A stretch of DNA of 64,000 nucleotides from Allobranchiibius sp. CTAmp26 (GTDB lineage Bacteria; Actinomycetota; Actinomycetes; Actinomycetales; Dermatophilaceae): NCBI RefSeq assembly GCF_017565405.1, contig NZ_JAGEKR010000016.1, forward strand, positions 62,001-126,000. The letters are read 5' to 3'. A model generated the notes under the pieces. The model had not been told where the DNA came from. It did not search any database and was given only the letters and a program-made list of their open reading frames with translations. Positions 19,444-28,300 of the stretch are shown one piece after another. The position numbers and the translations under genes are program-made. Position 1 is the stretch's first letter, and each line of letters begins with the position of its first letter.

Positions 19444-20931
19444 GTGTCCGCACAGGTTGAGGTCGATGTCACCGAGGGGCACCCGGTCGCCGAACCGGTG
19501 TTCGTCGAGGTGTCGCGCTGGCGGCCGCGGTTCGTGCTCACTGCGATCGGGGTGGACGCGCTCGCGATCGCGGTCGCGCTGACCTCCGCCAAGTTGGCCC
19601 GGTTCGGCGGTGGCCGCGTGGCATTGCCCGGCGCCCCCCAGGCCAACTACCTCATCGTGTCCGTCTCGCTCCTGACGGCGTGGATGGCGGCCCTGGCCTT
19701 CACCCAGAGCTACCGCCCCGAGCACGCCACCATCGGCAACGAGGCGTACCTGCGGGTGGTGCGCTCGTCCTTCTTCATCTTCGGCGCGCTCGCGATGGTC
19801 GCCCTGGCGCTGCGACTGCAGTTCGCGCGTGGGTACATCGCCATCGCGTTCCCGCTCGGCGTCGTGCTGCTGATCCTCGGCCGGTTCACGATCCGGCTCT
19901 GGCTGGTTCGGCAGCGCTCCGCGGGGCGGTGCATGGACACCGTGCTGCTGGTGGGCGCGCCCCAGGAGGTCCGGTACGTCGCCGACCGGATCGGCCGTAC
20001 GCCGGAGGCGGGTTTCACCATCTCCGGGGTCCTCACCGACGCGGAGCGTCCGGGAGCCTTCGAACTGCGGGACGGGCGGGTCGTGCCGGACGCCGGCTCG
20101 GTCGACAACGCGCTGGCCACCGCCCTCGCGCACGATGTCAGCGCGATCATCGTGGCCGGTCACGCGCAGGTCTCCGACACCTATCTGCGCGAACTGGGGT
20201 GGTCCCTCGAGCGCACGGGCATCGGGATGGTGCTCGCGAACCGGATGACCGATGTCGCCGGACCGCGCATCCACCGCACTCCCGTCGAGGGTCTGCCGTT
20301 GATGAGCGTGGAGGCGCCGCGCTACGACGGCGGCCGCTACCTGCTCAAGCGGGTCTTCGACGTCGTGGTGTCCGGGGCGTTGCTGGTGGTGACGTCACCG
20401 TTGTTCGCCGTCATCGCGCTGGCGATCAAGCTCAGCGATCGAGGTCCGGTCTTCTTCCGCCAGGACCGCGTCGGCGTCAACGGCGAGACCTTCGCGATGA
20501 CCAAGTTCCGCTCCATGGTCGTGGACGCCGAGGCGCAGCTTGTCGGCCTCACCCCGGACGCCGGACTGGCGCACCCGTTGTTCAAGATGCGCCAGGACCC
20601 GCGGGTGACCCGCGTCGGCCGGGCGCTTCGCGCGTACTCCCTCGACGAACTCCCGCAGCTGCTGGACGTCTTCGCCGGGAAGATGTCGCTGGTCGGCCCC
20701 CGCCCCGCGCTCACCCGTGAGGTCAGCGTCTACCGGGACAACGCCCACCGGCGCCTCAACGTCAAACCGGGCATCACGGGCCCGTGGCAGGTCGGGGGGC
20801 GGTCCAACCTCAGCTGGGAGGACAGCATCCGCAAGGACCTGTACTACGTGGAGAACTGGACGCTGGTCGGTGACTGCCTGCTGCTGGTCAAGACCGTCAA
20901 AGCGGTGCTGACCCGCGACGGTGCCTTCTAG
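19444..20931 (+). CDS. Polyprenyl-phosphate sugar phosphotransferase (initiating glycosyltransferase)
   Basis: A 495-residue WbaP/WcaJ-type membrane enzyme that moves a sugar-1-phosphate from a nucleotide sugar to the lipid carrier and so starts a polysaccharide. The N-terminal half has four membrane helices and a CoA-binding-like domain. The C-terminal bacterial sugar transferase domain starts near residue 297 with LLKRVFDVVVSGALLVVTSP and includes FFRQDRVG, TKFRSM, YSLDELPQLLDVF, SLVGPRPAL and KPGITGPWQVGGRSN. GTG at 19444 is preferred because AAAGG lies six bases upstream; GTG at 19414 is possible but lacks one. A TAAATT hexamer at 19384 may be its -10 element. Which sugar it loads is unknown. 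Confidence 0.92.
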   Translation: MSAQVEVDVTEGHPVAEPVFVEVSRWRPRFVLTAIGVDALAIAVALTSAKLARFGGGRVALPGAPQANYLIVSVSLLTAWMAALAFTQSYRPEHATIGNEAYLRVVRSSFFIFGALAMVALALRLQFARGYIAIAFPLGVVLLILGRFTIRLWLVRQRSAGRCMDTVLLVGAPQEVRYVADRIGRTPEAGFTISGVLTDAERPGAFELRDGRVVPDAGSVDNALATALAHDVSAIIVAGHAQVSDTYLRELGWSLERTGIGMVLANRMTDVAGPRIHRTPVEGLPLMSVEAPRYDGGRYLLKRVFDVVVSGALLVVTSPLFAVIALAIKLSDRGPVFFRQDRVGVNGETFAMTKFRSMVVDAEAQLVGLTPDAGLAHPLFKMRQDPRVTRVGRALRAYSLDELPQLLDVFAGKMSLVGPRPALTREVSVYRDNAHRRLNVKPGITGPWQVGGRSNLSWEDSIRKDLYYVENWTLVGDCLLLVKTVKAVLTRDGAF

Positions 20932-21004
20932 CCGTCAGCCCCACGCACCGAGATCCGCGACACTCGGGCACCAACCGATCCGCCCCGCAGGGCGTCTGCG
21001 GATC

Positions 21005-22246
21005 ATGAGAACCGTGCGCGGGGTCGTCCTCGCGGTGGGCGTCGGCTGCGGGTTGCTCACGGCCGGCTGCGGCGAGCCCGGCCCGATACCGCCGGCCGGG
21101 AAAATTAACGACGCAGGCACGGTCTTCACGGGCCACCTCGAAGCGGTGCATCTCGGCGCCGTGAGCCCTGCCGATCTGGGAACGGCCGACCGGTCCTTCG
21201 GGCTGCGACTCCTGCAGGACGAGTGCGCGGCAGCCCCGAAGGCGAACGCGGTGCTGTCACCCGCGAGCGCGGCACAGACGCTCGGAATGATGCAGACCGG
21301 TGCCGTCGGGGCGACCCGCACCGCCCTGTCCACGCTACTGCATCAGCCGGCGTACGGTCCCGCGGTCATCGCCGCCGAGCACGAGCGAGTCTCCCGACTT
21401 CACAAGCTCGCAGGACTGAACATCGCCAACCGGGTCTTCACCCAGAAGGGGACGACGCCGCACCAGACGATGCTGAACGATCTGCGGACGGCGTACGGCG
21501 CCCAGCTGCGAACGCTCGACTTCCTCCGCCATACCAAGGCATCCACCGACATGATCAACCAGCTGGTCTCCGGTGACACCCATGGGCTGATACCGCGACT
21601 GCTCGACTCTCTCGACAGCACGACGGTCGCGGTGCTGACCAATGCGATCTACCTCAAGGCCCAGTGGGAGGACCCGTTCCAGCCGGCTGTGCCAGGCGCG
21701 TTCACCACGGCGGACGGCAGACACGTCACAGTGCCCACCTTGAAGACCCCGATCGGGCGCGTCATGTCGAGCGCCTCGGCGGACGGCTGGCGGTCAGTGC
21801 AGCTGCCCTACGTGCACGGTCAACTCGCCGCGTACGCGCTGCTGCCGCCGGCAGCCGCGAAGCCCTGCGCCGTGCCCGACACCCCGACCCTCACCACGCT
21901 CCTACGCCCGGACGCGCCCGACGCGGCCACCGTCACGATGCCGAAATTCCACCTCGCCCAGACCAACGAACTCCTCCCGGTGCTGACCCGTGAAGGGTTC
22001 CAGCCCGCGGGCGACTACCCAGGGTTCGGCCGGGGGGTGTCGGTCAGTGAGATCGTCCAGAAGGTGGACATCTCCGTCGACGAGAACGGCACGACGGCCG
22101 CTGCGGCCACGGGCGGCGTCTTCGCCGCGTCGGGGGCGATGGGAAACACCCACGTGGACCTGAACCGGCCGTTCCTCTTCCTGGTCACCGACACCGCCAC
22201 CCACACGCCCCTGTTCCTGACCCGCGTCGCAGACCCCCGCGGCTGA
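21005..22246 (+). CDS. Serpin (serine protease inhibitor), predicted lipoprotein
   Basis: A 413-residue serpin. The N-terminus MRTVRGVVLAVGVGCGLLTAGC is a lipoprotein signal with the lipobox Cys at residue 22, so it is probably anchored outside the membrane. Serpin core signatures include VLSPASAAQTLGMMQTGA, AVLTNAIYLKAQWEDPF and the C-terminal LNRPFLFLVTD with HTPLFLTRVADP. The reactive loop (about residues 360-385) begins ENGTTAAAATGG, which has the Glu, Gly, Thr and small-residue hinge (P17 to P8) of inhibitory serpins. Counting along the loop puts P1 among small residues (AAS), hinting at an elastase- or subtilisin-like target. Upstream is the sugar transferase. The start is ATG at 21005. 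Confidence 0.9.
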   Translation: MRTVRGVVLAVGVGCGLLTAGCGEPGPIPPAGKINDAGTVFTGHLEAVHLGAVSPADLGTADRSFGLRLLQDECAAAPKANAVLSPASAAQTLGMMQTGAVGATRTALSTLLHQPAYGPAVIAAEHERVSRLHKLAGLNIANRVFTQKGTTPHQTMLNDLRTAYGAQLRTLDFLRHTKASTDMINQLVSGDTHGLIPRLLDSLDSTTVAVLTNAIYLKAQWEDPFQPAVPGAFTTADGRHVTVPTLKTPIGRVMSSASADGWRSVQLPYVHGQLAAYALLPPAAAKPCAVPDTPTLTTLLRPDAPDAATVTMPKFHLAQTNELLPVLTREGFQPAGDYPGFGRGVSVSEIVQKVDISVDENGTTAAAATGGVFAASGAMGNTHVDLNRPFLFLVTDTATHTPLFLTRVADPRG

Positions 22247-22314
22247 TCCCAGCATCGCGGGGTCGACCGACACCCGGCGGCTGCCGGGGGCGCAGTCGTC
22301 GTAGGGTCGGCACC

Positions 22315-23283
22315 ATGCTTGCTGCGTACGCCGCCCGTCAGGATTCCGCCGACCCGCTCAGTGCTCTGGAAGTCGGTGACATCGAGCCGGGGGCGACGCC
22401 CGCGGACTGGATCGACGTCGACCTGCAGGCCGCTGCGCTCAACCACCATGACGTCTTCTCGCTGCGAGGAGTCGGACTGCCGCAGGATCGGCTGCCGATG
22501 ATCCTCGGTTGCGACGGCGCCGGCACCACCAAGGACGGCACCCGTGTGGTCATACACTCCGTCGTCCCGAGCGAGGGCTGGGCCGGCGACGAGACGCTGG
22601 ACCCCAAGCGCACCCTGCTGTCCGAGCTGCACCCCGGCACGTTGGCGGAGCGGGTACGGATCCCGGCCGCGAACGCCGTACCGGTGCCCGACGGCATGCC
22701 GATCGAGCACGCCGCGTGCATCTCCACCAGCTGGCTCACCGCGTACCGAATGCTCTTCGTGCAGGCGGGCGTTCGTCCCGGCGACACCGTGCTGGTCCAG
22801 GGTGCGGGCGGCGGCGTGGCCAGTGCCGCGGTGCAGCTGGGCTCCGCCGCCGGTCTGCGGATGTGGGTGACCAGCCGCGACGAGAAGCGCGGTGAGCGGG
22901 CCGTGCAGCTCGGTGCCGAGGCCGCCTTCGGCAGCGGTGAGCGGCTGCCGCGCAAGGCCGACGCCGTCCTGGAGACGGTGGGCAAGGCGACCTGGTCGCA
23001 CTCGGTGAAGTCGCTCAAGCCCGGCGGCACGCTGGTGATCGCCGGTACGACGTCCGGTCCGCAGCCCGACAACGCGGAGCTGACCCGGATCTTCTTCCAG
23101 CAGATGCGTGTGCAGGGCTCCACCATGGGCACCCGCGCCGAGCTCACCCAGCTCCTGTCGTTCATGACCAGCCGCGGCATCGAGCCGGCGATCGACTCGG
23201 TGCGCCCGCTGGATCAGGCGCGCGACGCGTTCGCCGCGATGATCGACGGATCGGCGTTCGGCAAGCTGGTGCTCACCGTCTGA
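22315..23283 (+). CDS. Zinc-independent MDR family oxidoreductase (quinone oxidoreductase-like)
   Basis: A 322-residue medium-chain dehydrogenase/reductase. The GroES-like N-terminal domain includes LNHHDVFSLRGVG and ILGCDGAGTT but lacks the catalytic and structural zinc ligands. The Rossmann domain has VLVQGAGGGVASAAVQLGSA near residue 161. This fits NADPH:quinone oxidoreductases and enoyl reductases of the family. It stands alone between the serpin and a convergent SGNH hydrolase, ending at a strong bidirectional hairpin. The substrate is not predictable. Confidence 0.88.
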   Translation: MLAAYAARQDSADPLSALEVGDIEPGATPADWIDVDLQAAALNHHDVFSLRGVGLPQDRLPMILGCDGAGTTKDGTRVVIHSVVPSEGWAGDETLDPKRTLLSELHPGTLAERVRIPAANAVPVPDGMPIEHAACISTSWLTAYRMLFVQAGVRPGDTVLVQGAGGGVASAAVQLGSAAGLRMWVTSRDEKRGERAVQLGAEAAFGSGERLPRKADAVLETVGKATWSHSVKSLKPGGTLVIAGTTSGPQPDNAELTRIFFQQMRVQGSTMGTRAELTQLLSFMTSRGIEPAIDSVRPLDQARDAFAAMIDGSAFGKLVLTV

Positions 23284-23297
23284 GCCACCTCGACACG

Positions 23298-23347
23298 AAG
23301 TTGGGGGTCGTTGCGCGCTGTATAGAGCGCGCAACGACCCCCAACTT
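23298..23347. terminator. Bidirectional terminator; family B palindrome, copy 2
   Basis: A 22-bp perfect stem: AAGTTGGGGGTCGTT continuing GCGCGCT, loop GTATAG, then AGCGCGCAACGACCC continuing CCAACTT. It fills the gap between convergent genes (stops at 23283 and 23365). It shares the core GGGTCGTYGCGCGCT and six-base loop with 12035-12076. Confidence 0.88.
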
Positions 23348-23364
23348 TCGTCAGGTGACGAGGT

Positions 23365-24021
23365 TCAGTCGAGCTGCAGCCAGGACTGCCAGCCCGCGTG
23401 CAACACCAGCCAGGCGATCAGCCCGTAACCGGCCTGGCCGGGGTGCCAGCCGTCGCCGGACGCGAGGTCGGAGTGCCACTGGTCGTGGCCGAGCAGCGGC
23501 CGGAAGCAGTCGACGTACGTCACGCCACGCCGCGAGCAGACATCGGCCTGCGCATCCACCAGCACCTCCAGGCGCTCGTTGAGCTCCGGGTCGAGGGTGG
23601 GCGGGGGACCCACGACGAACGTCGCGATGGCGCCGGACGACGCGTCATCCAGGATGTTGGCGAGGTTGAGGCGCGAGCGGGCGGTGCTCATCTGCGACAG
23701 CACGTCGTGCAGCCCCAGCCCGAGCACCAGGCGGCGTTCGTTGCTCTGGGACCAGCGCGGCTCGCACTCGCGCTGCCAGCGGGCGAGCACGTCGGTGGAG
23801 CTCTGCCCGCGGATGCCGAGGTTGTACGTCGCGAGCTCGACCCCCGCCTGCGGCGTACGAGCGATCACCCGCGACACCCAGCCCAGCGCCTTGGGGTCGC
23901 CGATCCCGGCCACGTAGGAGTCGCCCACGAAGCACAGCCCGATGGCCCGGATCCCCTCGGCGACCTGGAACTCGGCACTGGGGTTGAAGTGGGGTTCACT
24001 TCCCTGCGTCGGGTAGATCAC
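23365..24021 (-). CDS. SGNH/GDSL-type hydrolase
   Basis: A 218-residue cytoplasmic-looking esterase/lipase fold. Block I is CFVGDSYVAGIGDP with the nucleophile Ser near residue 35. The block II glycine lies in YNLGIRGQSS, and block V DGWHPGQAGY gives the Asp-x-x-His of the catalytic triad. Block III is atypical: GLGLHDV in place of the usual GxND, so His replaces the oxyanion Asn. There is no signal peptide. The GTG start lies seven bases after the stop of the upstream small gene, so the two are probably one unit. The substrate is unknown. Confidence 0.85.
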   Translation of the reverse strand: MIYPTQGSEPHFNPSAEFQVAEGIRAIGLCFVGDSYVAGIGDPKALGWVSRVIARTPQAGVELATYNLGIRGQSSTDVLARWQRECEPRWSQSNERRLVLGLGLHDVLSQMSTARSRLNLANILDDASSGAIATFVVGPPPTLDPELNERLEVLVDAQADVCSRRGVTYVDCFRPLLGHDQWHSDLASGDGWHPGQAGYGLIAWLVLHAGWQSWLQLD

Positions 24022-24028
24022 GTCGGCC

Positions 24029-24202
24029 TCACTCTTCGTCGTCGAGGCGCGCGAGCCAGGTCGCGAGCCGGTCTACTGCTGTTTCGAACTCGGGGTGTAT
24101 GTCGACGAAGGCCTGGAGCTGGTCCGCGACCCACGCCAGGCTCACTTCGTCCTCACCGCGTCGGGAGGCCAGCTCCTCGATGCCGCGGTCGGTGAAATAC
24201 AC
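24029..24202 (-). CDS. Small DUF6104-like protein
   Basis: A 57-residue acidic protein starting VYFTDRGIEELASRRGEDEV and ending WLARLDDEE. From memory this matches a short conserved actinobacterial family of unknown function (DUF6104), whose members start at the YFTDRGIEEL segment. GTG at 24202 is therefore chosen over a longer frame reaching 24265, whose extra 21 residues look non-homologous. It precedes the SGNH hydrolase gene by seven bases. No function is known. Confidence 0.72.
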   Translation of the reverse strand: MYFTDRGIEELASRRGEDEVSLAWVADQLQAFVDIHPEFETAVDRLATWLARLDDEE

Positions 24203-24261
24203 AGTCGGCAGGTTATCCCGGCAGCGGCCCACCATCCGCCAGCGACCCGCATACGACGGTC

Positions 24262-24317
24262 GCACAGGTAGGGCCGAGAGACACAGGCCGACCTGTGGCG
24301 CTCGGACCTACCTGCGC
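24262..24317. repeat. 56-bp imperfect palindrome upstream of the small DUF6104-like gene
   Basis: The left arm (24262-24287) starts GCACAGGTAGGGCCGAG and the right arm (24292-24317) mirrors it as GCGCAGGTAGGTCCGAG. The 26-bp arms have about four mismatches around CCGA. It lies 29 bases after the GNAT stop. It could end that transcript or form a leader structure for the next gene. Confidence 0.75.
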
Positions 24318-24346
24318 CACGGTGGGCCGGCCGAGCCTGCAAGGCC

Positions 24347-25384
24347 TTACGCGTCGATGTCGCGGTGCCAGGACTGGGTGCGGTACTTGGTGACCCACCC
24401 CATCGACAGGTAGAGACCGTCGGCCTGGGTGGGGGAGTCGGCGTCGACCTCGAGGTCCACCCGGTTGCGGCCGCGCGTGGCGGCGTCGGCGATGACGGCG
24501 TGCAGCAGCCCCTTCGCGACGCCCCGCCCGCGCGCCCGTCGGTGCACCCCGATGTAGTCGATGTAGCTGCCGTCCTTCCCCGCGTCGTCCGGCGGGAGCA
24601 CGGTGCCCACCAGGGCGCCGCCGGGCGTCGGGGTGCCGTCGATGTCGACCGTCGCGATCCACCAGTGGTCCCACCGGTGTCCCGGGTCCTCGCGCAACCG
24701 TTGGACGAACTCCCCGAAGGACTCCCGGTAGGAGTTGAAGTGGTCCTCGAAGGACTCCTCCAGGATCTGGTGTACGGCGCGCAGCTCGGCGCCGACCGGC
24801 GTGCCGTCGGTGTGCTCGGCGACCCGGCGTACGACGACCCCCTCGCGCAGCGGGGGAAACGCACCGGGATCGCCCTCGTCGGAACTCACCGGCCGGGACA
24901 TCTGCAGCCACGTTCGAGTGCAGGTCAGGCCCGCGGCGGTGAGCCAACGGGTCTGTGCCTCGTCGCCGTCGTACACCCCGGCGTCGAGCTGGGTGTGGGA
25001 CTCGCCGCGCTCGGCGGCGACCTGGCCCGCCACGACCGTGCACCACGAGTACAGCTGCCCTGCAACGGAGTCCGCTTCGTCGACCGCTAGGGACCGATCG
25101 ACGAACACCGCGATGTTGGTCCGCCCCGCGGCTCGGTCGTGCACCGAGGCCCAGCCCCGGACGACACCGCCCTCATCGGTGACGACCAGCTGTCGGCGGG
25201 TCCACGAACCGGGTCCGATCGCCTCGGCGCGCACCGCGTCCTCGTCGACGTGCGATTCGCCGCGGGCGGCGAGCTGCTCGCCCGCCCGCAGGTCGACGAG
25301 GGCCGCGACGTCCGCCTCCGTGGGCGGACGCACCGACCATCGGTCCGGCAGCTCGGGCGTGGGACCGTCGGGTGCCAGGGTCAC
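24347..25384 (-). CDS. Two-domain GNAT acetyltransferase
   Basis: A 345-residue protein made of two GNAT folds. The C-terminal domain carries a clear acetyl-CoA motif IDYIGVHRRARGRGVAKGLL, followed by GLYLSMGWVTKYRTQ, the usual beta-6/7 end. The N-terminal domain is degenerate (VTDEGGVVRGWASVHD). The arrangement resembles mycothiol synthase MshD, but the length and motifs are not enough for that assignment. GTG at 25384 is eight bases after the kgd stop, so it may be translated from the long kgd transcript. Confidence 0.85.
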   Translation of the reverse strand: MTLAPDGPTPELPDRWSVRPPTEADVAALVDLRAGEQLAARGESHVDEDAVRAEAIGPGSWTRRQLVVTDEGGVVRGWASVHDRAAGRTNIAVFVDRSLAVDEADSVAGQLYSWCTVVAGQVAAERGESHTQLDAGVYDGDEAQTRWLTAAGLTCTRTWLQMSRPVSSDEGDPGAFPPLREGVVVRRVAEHTDGTPVGAELRAVHQILEESFEDHFNSYRESFGEFVQRLREDPGHRWDHWWIATVDIDGTPTPGGALVGTVLPPDDAGKDGSYIDYIGVHRRARGRGVAKGLLHAVIADAATRGRNRVDLEVDADSPTQADGLYLSMGWVTKYRTQSWHRDIDA

Positions 25385-25392
25385 GGAGGCGA

Positions 25393-28300
25393 TCAGCGGT
25401 CGAACGAACCGGAGAGCAGCTCGGCCAGCTGAGCCTGGTGCCGCTTGCTGGAACCGGACGCCGGGGACGCGGACGCGCGCCGACTGACCACCCGCAGACC
25501 GCGGGTCTCGCCGAGTTCGGCGAGCTCCTCAGGCAGGTTGAGCGCCATGAAGGGCCAGGCGCCCTGGTTCTTCGGCTCGTCCTGCACCCAGACCAGCTCG
25601 GCGTTCGGGTACGCCGCGACGGCCTCGGCGATCTCCTTGACCGGGAGCGGCGCCAACTGCTCGACTCGGACGATGGCGGTGGTCTCGTCGCCGCGGCGCT
25701 CGCGCTCGGCCTCCAGGTCGTAGAGGATCCGCGCGGACGCGAGCAGCACCCGGGTCACCTTGTCGCCGTCGAGCTTCTTGGCGTCGGGGATCACCGGACG
25801 GAAGCTGCCGGTGGTCAGGTCGCCCGGCTCGGAGACGGCCGCCTTCAGGCGCAGCAGCTGCTTGGGCGTGAAGACCACCAGCGGGCGACGCGGCCGGGCG
25901 AACGCCTGCCGGCGCAGCAGGTGGAAGTACGACGCCGGCGTCGAGGGATAGGCGATCGTCATGTTGTCCTCGGCGAAGAGCGTGAGGAACCGCTCGATCC
26001 GCGCCGAGGAGTGGTCGGGCCCCTGGCCCTCATACCCGTGCGGCAGGAGCAGTACGACCGAGCTGCGCTGGGTCCACTTCTGCTCCGAGGAGCTGATGAA
26101 CTCGTCGATGATCGTCTGGGCGCCGTTGGCGAAGTCGCCGAACTGGGCCTCCCACAGGACGAGGGCGTCGGGCCGCTCCACGGAGTAGCCGTATTCGAAG
26201 CCCATCGCCGCGAACTCCGACAGCAGCGAGTCGTAGATCCACAGCCACGCCTGGTCGTCGGACAGGTAGCGCAGCGGGGTCCACTCGTTGCCGTTCTGCT
26301 TGTCCACCAGGACGGCGTGACGCTGGGTGAACGTGCCGCGGCGGGTGTCCTGACCGGCCAACCGGACCGGCACACCCTCCATCAGCAACGACCCGAAGGC
26401 CGCGAGTTCGCCCATGGCCCAGTCGATCCCGCCGTTGCGCACCATGTCCGCACGCCGCTGCATGAGCTTCTGCAGCTTCGGGTGGACGGTGAAGCCCTCG
26501 GGCGGGTTGACCCAGGTGTCGCCGATCTTCAGCAGGGTCGACTCGCTGACCGAGGTGCCGTAGCCGCTGCGGTCCTCGCGGGTGTCGTCCTCCTCCTGCG
26601 CCGACGGCCGCTCCAGGCCGCCGTGGCCCTCGGCGTCGGTGCCGGCGGAGCTGCGGCTCGGGGCCTCGGGTGCGCTCTGCGACGCGGCCTGCTTGGCGGC
26701 CTTGGTCTCAGTGAACGCCCGCTCCAGCTGCTTCTGGTAGTCGCGCAGCGCCTCCTCGGCGTGCTCCAGGGTGATGTCGCCGCGGCCGACCAGCGCCTCG
26801 GTGTAGAGCTTGCGGACGCTGCGCTTGGCCTCGATGAGGTGGTACATCAGCGGCTGCGTCATCGAGGGGTCGTCGCCCTCGTTGTGACCGCGGCGCCGGT
26901 AGCAGATCATGTCGATGACGACGTCCTTGTGGAACGCCTGGCGGTAGTCGTACGCGAGCTCGGCGACCTGCACGCATGCCTCGGGGTCGTCGCCGTTGAC
27001 GTGGAAGATCGGCGCCTGCACCATCCGGGCCACGTCGGTGCTGTACGTCGAGCTGCGTGAGCTGCTCGGCGCGGTGGTGAAACCGACCTGGTTGTTGACG
27101 ACCAGGTGGATCGTGCCGCCGGTGCGGTAGCCGCGCAGCTGGGACAGGTTGAGGGTCTCGGCGACCACGCCCTGCCCGGCGAACGCCGCGTCGCCGTGCA
27201 TCAGGATCGGCAGGACGGTGTACGCCGACCCGGCCAGGTTGACGCGGTCCTGCTTGGCGCGGGCGATGCCTTCGAGCACCGGGTCGACCGCCTCCAGGTG
27301 GGAGGGGTTGGCCGCGAGATAGACGTCGATCTTGCGACCGGTGTCGGAGGTGAACTCGCCCTCGGTGCCCAGGTGGTACTTCACGTCACCGGAGCCCTGG
27401 ACCGATTTGGGGTCCTGGGTGCCCTCGAACTCGGCGAAGATCTGCGCGTACGACTTGCCGGCGATGTTGGCCAGCACGTTCAGCCGGCCGCGGTGCGGCA
27501 TGCCGATGCAGACCTCGTCGAGGTCGTCGTCGGCGGCGTGCGACAGGATCCGGTCCATCATCGCGATGGCGGACTCGCCGCCCTCGAGGCTGAAGCGCTT
27601 CTGGCCGACGTACTTGGTCTGCAGGAACGTCTCGAACGCCTCAGCGGCGTTGAGACGTCGCAGGATCCGCAGCTGCTCGTCGGTGGTGGCCTTCTGGTAG
27701 CCGACCTCGACCCGGTCCTGGATCCACTTGCGCTGCGCGGGGTCCTGGATGTGCATGTACTCGATGCCGATGCTGCGGCAGTACGAGTCGCGCAGGACAC
27801 CGAGGATCTTGCGCAGCTTGAGGAACGGCGCGCCACCGAACCCACCGGTGGGGAAGGTGCGGTCCAGGTCCCACAGCGTCAGACCGTGGGTGGTGACGTC
27901 GAGGTCGGAGTGCCGCCGCTGCTTGTACTCCAGCGGGTCGGTGTCGGCCATCAGGTGACCGCGCACCCGGTAGGCGTGGATCAGCTCCTGTACGCGGGCG
28001 GTCTTGTTGATGTCGTCGTCGTGGCTGGTGTCGATGTCGCGGATCCAGCGGATCGGTTCGTACGGCACCTTCAGCGCGCCGAAGATCTCGTCGTAGAAGT
28101 CGTTCTCGCCGAGCAGCAGCTCGCTGACGACGCGCAGGAACTCACCGGAGACCGCACCCTGGATGACCCGGTGGTCGTAGGTGGAGGTCAGCGTCATGAT
28201 CTTGCTGACGGCGTTCTTGTTGAGCGTGTCCAGGCTCGCACCGGACCATTCGGCGGGGTAGTCCAGCGCCCCTGCGCCGATGATCGCGCCCGCGCCCTTC

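Noticed and set aside
24203-24265. A longer N-terminus for the small DUF6104-like protein.
   Set aside because: The extra 21 residues (Arg-rich) do not look conserved, and the family sequence begins at the YFTDRGIEEL segment.
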